DNA of 64,000 nt from Clavelina lepadiformis (Eukaryota > Chordata > Ascidiacea > Aplousobranchia > Clavelinidae). Below, in pieces: positions 61,771-64,000 of this stretch. The notes beneath the pieces were generated by a model. That model saw nothing but the letters and a program-made list of their open reading frames with translations, was not told the DNA's origin and ran no database searches. A program made the position numbers and the translations under genes. Within the stretch, counting starts at the first letter, position 1. The number at the start of each line of letters is the position of its first letter. The stretch spans positions 2,420,501 to 2,484,500 of the forward strand of contig NC_135247.1 of assembly GCF_947623445.1 (NCBI RefSeq), read 5' to 3'.

Positions 61771-62939
61771 AAAAAGCTATATTCTGCCCAATTTAAGAAA
61801 ATTTTCATTTTGCAGGCTTGAAGTTGAAAAAGTTTGTAATTTTCAAAAATTGTCCCTGTGATGTTGTATCCCAAAAATAAAATTATTGATGAATGGAGAA
61901 TTTACATTATATACCGTTGCAAAATTTGTGTTTGACCGATTGAAAACCGTTGGAATAAATACATCGACCTGAAAGGCTCGGTGTGCGTGACAAGGAAAGC
62001 AAACAACCAAAACACACAAAAACTTCTCAAATGCAACGCTCAGGTTCACCAGAAGCGGAACGAGATGCAATGTATTAAGTTCGGAGCGTTTCGACATGCT
62101 TGGCTTAAGCCTATTTTCAGGATTAACCCAAATTTCTGCCAAATAGAAGAATCCAGAAACACTGGCCACGAACAATGAACAAAGACAAGGTAGGAAGGTA
62201 GCGCTTGCGTCGTGCAAATATTGACGTCAGGATAAAATTGCAAAGCGATTTGATCGAAGACATTCGGACGCCGACTGAAAAACTTGCCGTTTATCTAGTT
62301 ACCCGGTAATTGACACTTGAATAATTTTCTTCTGCGTATAAACCCTGTTAACCGAGAATAAATCCTATAAAGACAGTGCATGAAAACCAGTTAACAGCTT
62401 TTACAATAACGAATCAATATCCGTAATATACAGTAATACATGACGCTCTCTTCATAAGGGCTGCATGGATTTTTAGATTGGTTTGACAGTGAACTCACAT
62501 TACGTAAGTAACTTACCGAAGACTTCCGATCTAATTACGTCATAAACCACTACACGTAACAGTAGAAAAACATTTGAAAACCCGAGTTCCGTGGAAACTA
62601 GGGTCACTGGAATAAATAAATAAATACACAAGACTCTTGTAATGTGTGGCGACGCCGGAAAGTTCAGGTTTCTGAGAAAGTTACAAAGCTTCAATCATTG
62701 GTGGACATTTTTGCTTCGCTAAGCATAAAATCAACTGAAGCTGGCAAGGCAAAGTAGTGCGAAAGTTTTGTATACAAAGTAAATTAATTCAAACCTTAAA
62801 TACAAGCCTTTAGTTTAGTTCCCTTTATTCGCCTTTTCGTTACCTTCGGTCCTGGTGAACATTTTTGAATTCAGACAAAATTGTATGATGAAAAACAACG
62901 AACCGAATAAAAACGTGTGTGTCTATCGGAATCTGCACA

Positions 62940-63110
62940 AAGACAAACCCGAGGAAACCGAGGTTGGAGCATTGAGGAATCATCGCCGGGTTTAGGTCGT
63001 GCGAAGATTTTCCACAATCCGAGGATTAACATTCTGACACAGAGCATTTATCAGATACTTTTAGCACTTAATATACAGCTTCATGTACCCCAATTGCCGT
63101 TCAGCAAATA
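62940..63110 (+). repeat. SINE-like dispersed repeat, copy 2
   Basis: Shares with the copy at 61555 the series TCATCGCCGGGTTTAGGTCG, TGCGAAGATTTTCC, CAATCCGAGGAT and AACATTCTGACA, with about 75-80% match by eye. It lacks the B-box-like head. A short stretch at 19668-19692 (CTCAAGCGACGAGGAATCATCGCC) may be a further fragment. Confidence 0.5.
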
Positions 63111-64000
63111 AGCTTTAATTGATATTTACAGACAGATTAAATCGGTTGTTTATTTAAACCAAAACCATATGAAGTTTTTACGGAATCGGAAACAGTCACT
63201 TTAAGTTTTAATCGCGCTCGTACAAGAGCAGAAGGCTCTTCGCGATTTCTAAATAACTGATTCCTGTCGAAAACTTGTAACTCTTCAGTTAATCATTGTC
63301 GCCTGAATTGAGTAAACAAAATTGCGCCAGTCCAGCTGTTTTGATTGGAAAGTTAAGATCCGGCGCAGGACGAAAATTTTGACGACATCCGATTGTAGCA
63401 AAACAATCCCTTTGTTAGAATGTGGATACTGCTGTGTACTCGGATGCGTTTATTGGAAAGTGTATAATTACGGTTTTACGGGGACGATAAAAATGACGTC
63501 ATAGAATTAACCAAATATTGCAATTACACTCGAAGTAAACCGTCTGGATATACCCGAGAAAGAAAATAATTAACGTTATAATTCCAAATAAAATTTTGCC
63601 AAATTGGAAAACTCAATAAAAAAAAATAGAAAAATCGGAATGCGCTGGGAACTGAAATTAATTCACCTGAATGTCACAAACAAGCAAAAGAAGCCAAATT
63701 TGCGTTCCAGATCTATTTGAATTAAACAAATGAATAAGTATGGAGAAATTGTTCAGAGTCCTTTACGTATGTTGCAAAATACACTACACATGTCTTTTAA
63801 TACCAGCTTCTATAGTCGACGGTTGAATTTTGTTCAAACCTTGACCAGGAGCTTAAATTACTTTCGGAGATTTTGTTGAGATTTTTTATGGTTTCATGAT
63901 TTTACGTCTCAATCTCTCAGCGGTCCGAGCTGTTAACATCCGGAATGGAAGGATATGACGTTAAATGACGTCAGGTAAGTTTTATGATAATAAAGCAAGC

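Larger units (their letters stand above)
61341..64000. other. Right-hand non-coding region
   Basis: Apart from the two SINE-like repeats, I see no gene. Overlapping ORFs on both strands at 61843-62243 have no recognisable homology. The last kilobase has several TGACGTCA-like and TGACGTTA motifs, suggestive of regulatory DNA for a gene beyond the window but not proof of it. Confidence 0.4.

Noticed and set aside
61843-62243. ORFs of 124, 65 and 65 codons on both strands
   Set aside because: Mutually overlapping, no recognisable family.

Overview
The window looks like AT-rich genomic DNA of an invertebrate chordate, most likely an ascidian tunicate. The signs are small genes cut into many short exons with GT-AG introns, clearly animal families (WNT, Golgi SNARE, SLC6, fucosyltransferase), and a WNT3-GOSR2 pair lying next to each other as in vertebrates. 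The species is inferred from gene content and style only.

Layout. 1-4984: upstream non-coding DNA; the 5' exon of WNT3 is probably here but was not resolved. 4985-8119 (+): WNT3-type ligand gene, six exons read. 11089-14660 (+): GOSR2/membrin, complete in seven exons, 213 aa. 14661-21843: non-coding DNA with a hAT MITE, a tandem duplication and a few unassigned ORFs. 21844-25399 (+): a 13-exon gene for a 511-aa protein with WW, UBA-like and WW segments and a C-terminal GPNPLL repeat, not identified. 26406-29894 (+): SLC6 transporter A, 12 exons, 591 aa. 29895-37764: mostly non-coding, with a 37-bp minisatellite and some exon-like fragments. 37765-41698 (+): 5'-truncated SLC6 copy B, a pseudogene whose exon 11 is split by a 3.2-kb CACTG-ended DNA transposon carrying its own multi-exon gene on the minus strand. 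42605-45989 (-): SLC6 transporter C, 12 exons, 587 aa. 47773-49694: fossil Ty3/gypsy pol fragment between direct repeats. 51625-53102: two hAT MITEs with clean 8-bp target duplications. 52537-56653 (+): alpha-1,3-fucosyltransferase-like gene (GT10), seven exons. 57500-61340: repeat-rich block with one intact tRNA-Ser(CGA), a degenerate second copy and a third remnant. 61340-64000: SINE-like repeats and otherwise nothing recognised.

How the parts relate. The three SLC6 copies share intron positions and phases over every exon they have in common, so they are local duplicates: two look functional and one is decaying. WNT3 (secreted ligand) and GOSR2 (ER-Golgi Qb-SNARE) are linked by ancestry rather than pathway. 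Two introns appear to use GC donors. The fucosyltransferase gene carries a hAT insertion whose target-site duplication copies its own exon-1 splice donor. All exon models were read by eye from splice signals, frame and family conservation.
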